From Physcia stellaris (Eukaryota; Ascomycota; Lecanoromycetes; Caliciales; Physciaceae), in contig JABSSW010000022.1 of NCBI GenBank assembly GCA_018902385.1, forward strand, positions 124,001-188,000: 64,000 nucleotides of DNA. The letters run 5' to 3'. The notes beneath the pieces are model-generated. The model made no database searches. It saw only the letters and a list, made by a program, of their open reading frames with translations, and was not told the DNA's origin. The position numbers and the translations under genes were made by a program. Positions 62,536 through 64,000 of the stretch are shown piece after piece. The first letter of the stretch is position 1. Each line of letters begins with the position of its first letter.

Positions 62536-63217
62536 ATGCTACTTTCTGCTTCCGCCCTTGTCTTATCCTGTACCCATCTAATCTCTGCTCTCCCTTCACA
62601 ACACCCAGCAGAGTCATCTCAAGATCCCGATCTCAAGCGCTTAAACCCATCCGCTCCTTCTCTAACATTATCCCCAAGCCGCATCCCCACGAACTCCTCT
62701 TCGACGAACGAGGTCCCCACATGCTGGCCCTCTACCTCACCCCCCGACCCTCCCGTCTGGCCAATAACCCGTCCCAGCGACTGCGGCTTCGCAATCCGTC
62801 TCATCATCAGCGAGCACCGCGCCCTGTATGTTCTTCCCCTTCCATATCCCCTTAACTCGTCATCCCCCATCCTTCAACCCGTCAACAAGCACAGAATCTC
62901 CTCCCCCAAACCCCCTCTCCCCTCCACAAACCCTAACACCCCCAACCCAACAGAACCCCCAAGAATGGACCACCCCCCACGACTGGACCTATTCCAGCTG
63001 CGGCGTCTTCCTCCTCCCAGGAACGTCCCTGAGCCGCGACACCTTCTCTCGGCTCGCGGCGAGCAGGGTGCTGGCCGCTTGCGTCAGGGTTGAGGAGGGG
63101 TGGAGGGGCGGCGCGCAGGTTGTTGGGCCGAGGGGCACTTTTAGGGTGCTTGTTGTGGGCAGGGCGGGGAGGCCTGGGGTGGGGTTGGGGTTAGGGATGG
63201 GGAGACTAGCGATATAA
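62536..63217 (+). CDS. Possible secreted protein, exon structure uncertain
   Basis: An ATG at 62536 opens a signal-peptide-like N-terminus (MLLSASALVLSCTHLISALP), then a Ser/Pro-rich stretch and TCWPSTSPPDPPVWP, SDCGFAIRLIISEHRAL. At 62826 there is an excellent GTATGT donor. A CAAG acceptor at 62889 keeps frame into a proline-rich linker and then EWTTPHDWTYSSCGVFLLPG and FSRLAASRVLAACV, giving 205 residues. The commoner-looking CAACAG acceptor downstream does not match this donor's phase. The cysteines could pair in a small secreted domain. The C-terminal ~35 residues are Gly/Arg/Val-rich and less convincing. I do not recognise the family. The coding call is tentative. Confidence 0.4.
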
Positions 63218-64000
63218 CATAATCGCAAAGAGTGATCCGCTTACGAGAAAGTGGGAGCGGGGAAGGAAGGCCTTTTGAGAATCTGATGGATTGGATGGAT
63301 AGATAGATAGAAGGGAGATATGATTATTCTTATTTAAGAATAGCTACGTAGCAGTTTCATGCGAACTCATCCACTGATCCCATACCCCCTTAACTGAAGA
63401 ACAAGGATATCTCCATATCCTCCCTCCGTCCCTACCCATCTCTCCAAATAACCCTCAGCAGACCTCTGTTTACTCAGATCCAGAGAACCAAACGCCCGGC
63501 CTAGATCATCGTGCCCCCTTTTCTTTCCATCCCTTCCCTTCACTCACAATCAAGAATCAGACTCCCCGTCATGTTGTTTCGGCCGGGTGACACCTTCCGC
63601 GGCCCCGCGAAACTGGACGGTAGCACGCTGATTCGGGTACGAAACTTTCTTCGTCATCGAGGTCGATTTGGGGTGGGGGAAGGAGGGGGTTGGGTTCGGT
63701 ACGCTGATACTTGAGGAGGAGGTTGGGTGGTAGGCTTCATTCGCTTGCTAAGACGTATTTTGGTAGTCGAGGAGGAGGGGCAGGAAGATGTGGACGAGGA
63801 GGGTGGCGGAGGTCGCTTGGTATAAATCGTTAGGTGCTGCGAGGTAGCTGTTGAGGCGTTGGTGACGGAGCTCGTTGTCTTAGTGGTTGGCACGACACGA
63901 AAGCATGAATGTCATTTCCTGGCTCATCGGCATGTTCACTGCTATTTTACCCGCTGCTAGCTACCAGTTCCATGTCCTGCTGCTTGCATTGAAGGTTGGT
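63218..64000. other. Right edge, no gene seen
   Basis: About 780 nt with a short GGATGGATAGATAGATAG microsatellite near 63291 and low-complexity Gly- or Pro-rich frames on both strands after 63600. The start or end of a neighbouring gene may lie beyond the edge. Confidence 0.45.

Overview
The window looks like nuclear DNA of a filamentous ascomycete (Pezizomycotina). Its genes are split by short introns, mostly 42-130 nt, with GT..AG ends and CTAAC/CTGAC-like branch sites. Its gene content is typical of moulds: two-subunit ATP-citrate lyase, a GH72 glucanosyltransferase, F-box proteins and GPI proteins. It also carries an AT-rich LTR retroelement scarred by C-to-T mutation. I rebuilt exon structures by hand from splice signals, reading frame and protein-family conservation. 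No computation was possible.

Left part (1-18.7 kb): a serine/threonine-rich protein of unknown role running off the left edge (minus), a phenol-hydroxylase-like FAD monooxygenase (minus), a conserved fungal protein of unknown role (plus), a DDHD-type phospholipase A1 (plus), an unrecognised basic/acidic protein (minus) and the protein phosphatase 2A catalytic subunit (minus). Between them lie gene-poor stretches of up to 2.5 kb.

Centre (20.5-45.3 kb): the two ATP-citrate lyase subunits acl1 and acl2 stand head to head over a shared promoter of about 0.9 kb, the usual mould layout that lets both halves of the cytosolic acetyl-CoA enzyme be made together. Then follow the DNA polymerase delta small subunit, a polytopic membrane protein, a small secreted protein, an F-box-like protein, a class-1A-type dihydroorotate dehydrogenase, a small GPI-type surface protein, a PI31 proteasome regulator with an apparent one-base frame slip, a GH72 beta-1,3-glucanosyltransferase, and a Yvc1-like TRP channel cut into 17 exons.

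Right part (46.5-64 kb): a C2H2 zinc-finger regulator, then an abrupt drop to very low GC between about 49.6 and 58.3 kb. That block is one Ty3/Gypsy-type LTR element, now a fossil. It has 148-bp terminal repeats, a 4-5 bp target duplication and an unrecognised coding-like segment beyond the integrase region. Its two LTRs differ by 20 transitions and no transversions, nearly all in CpT/CpC context rather than the CpA context of classic RIP. The last 6 kb is gene-poor, with one possible secreted protein near the right edge.
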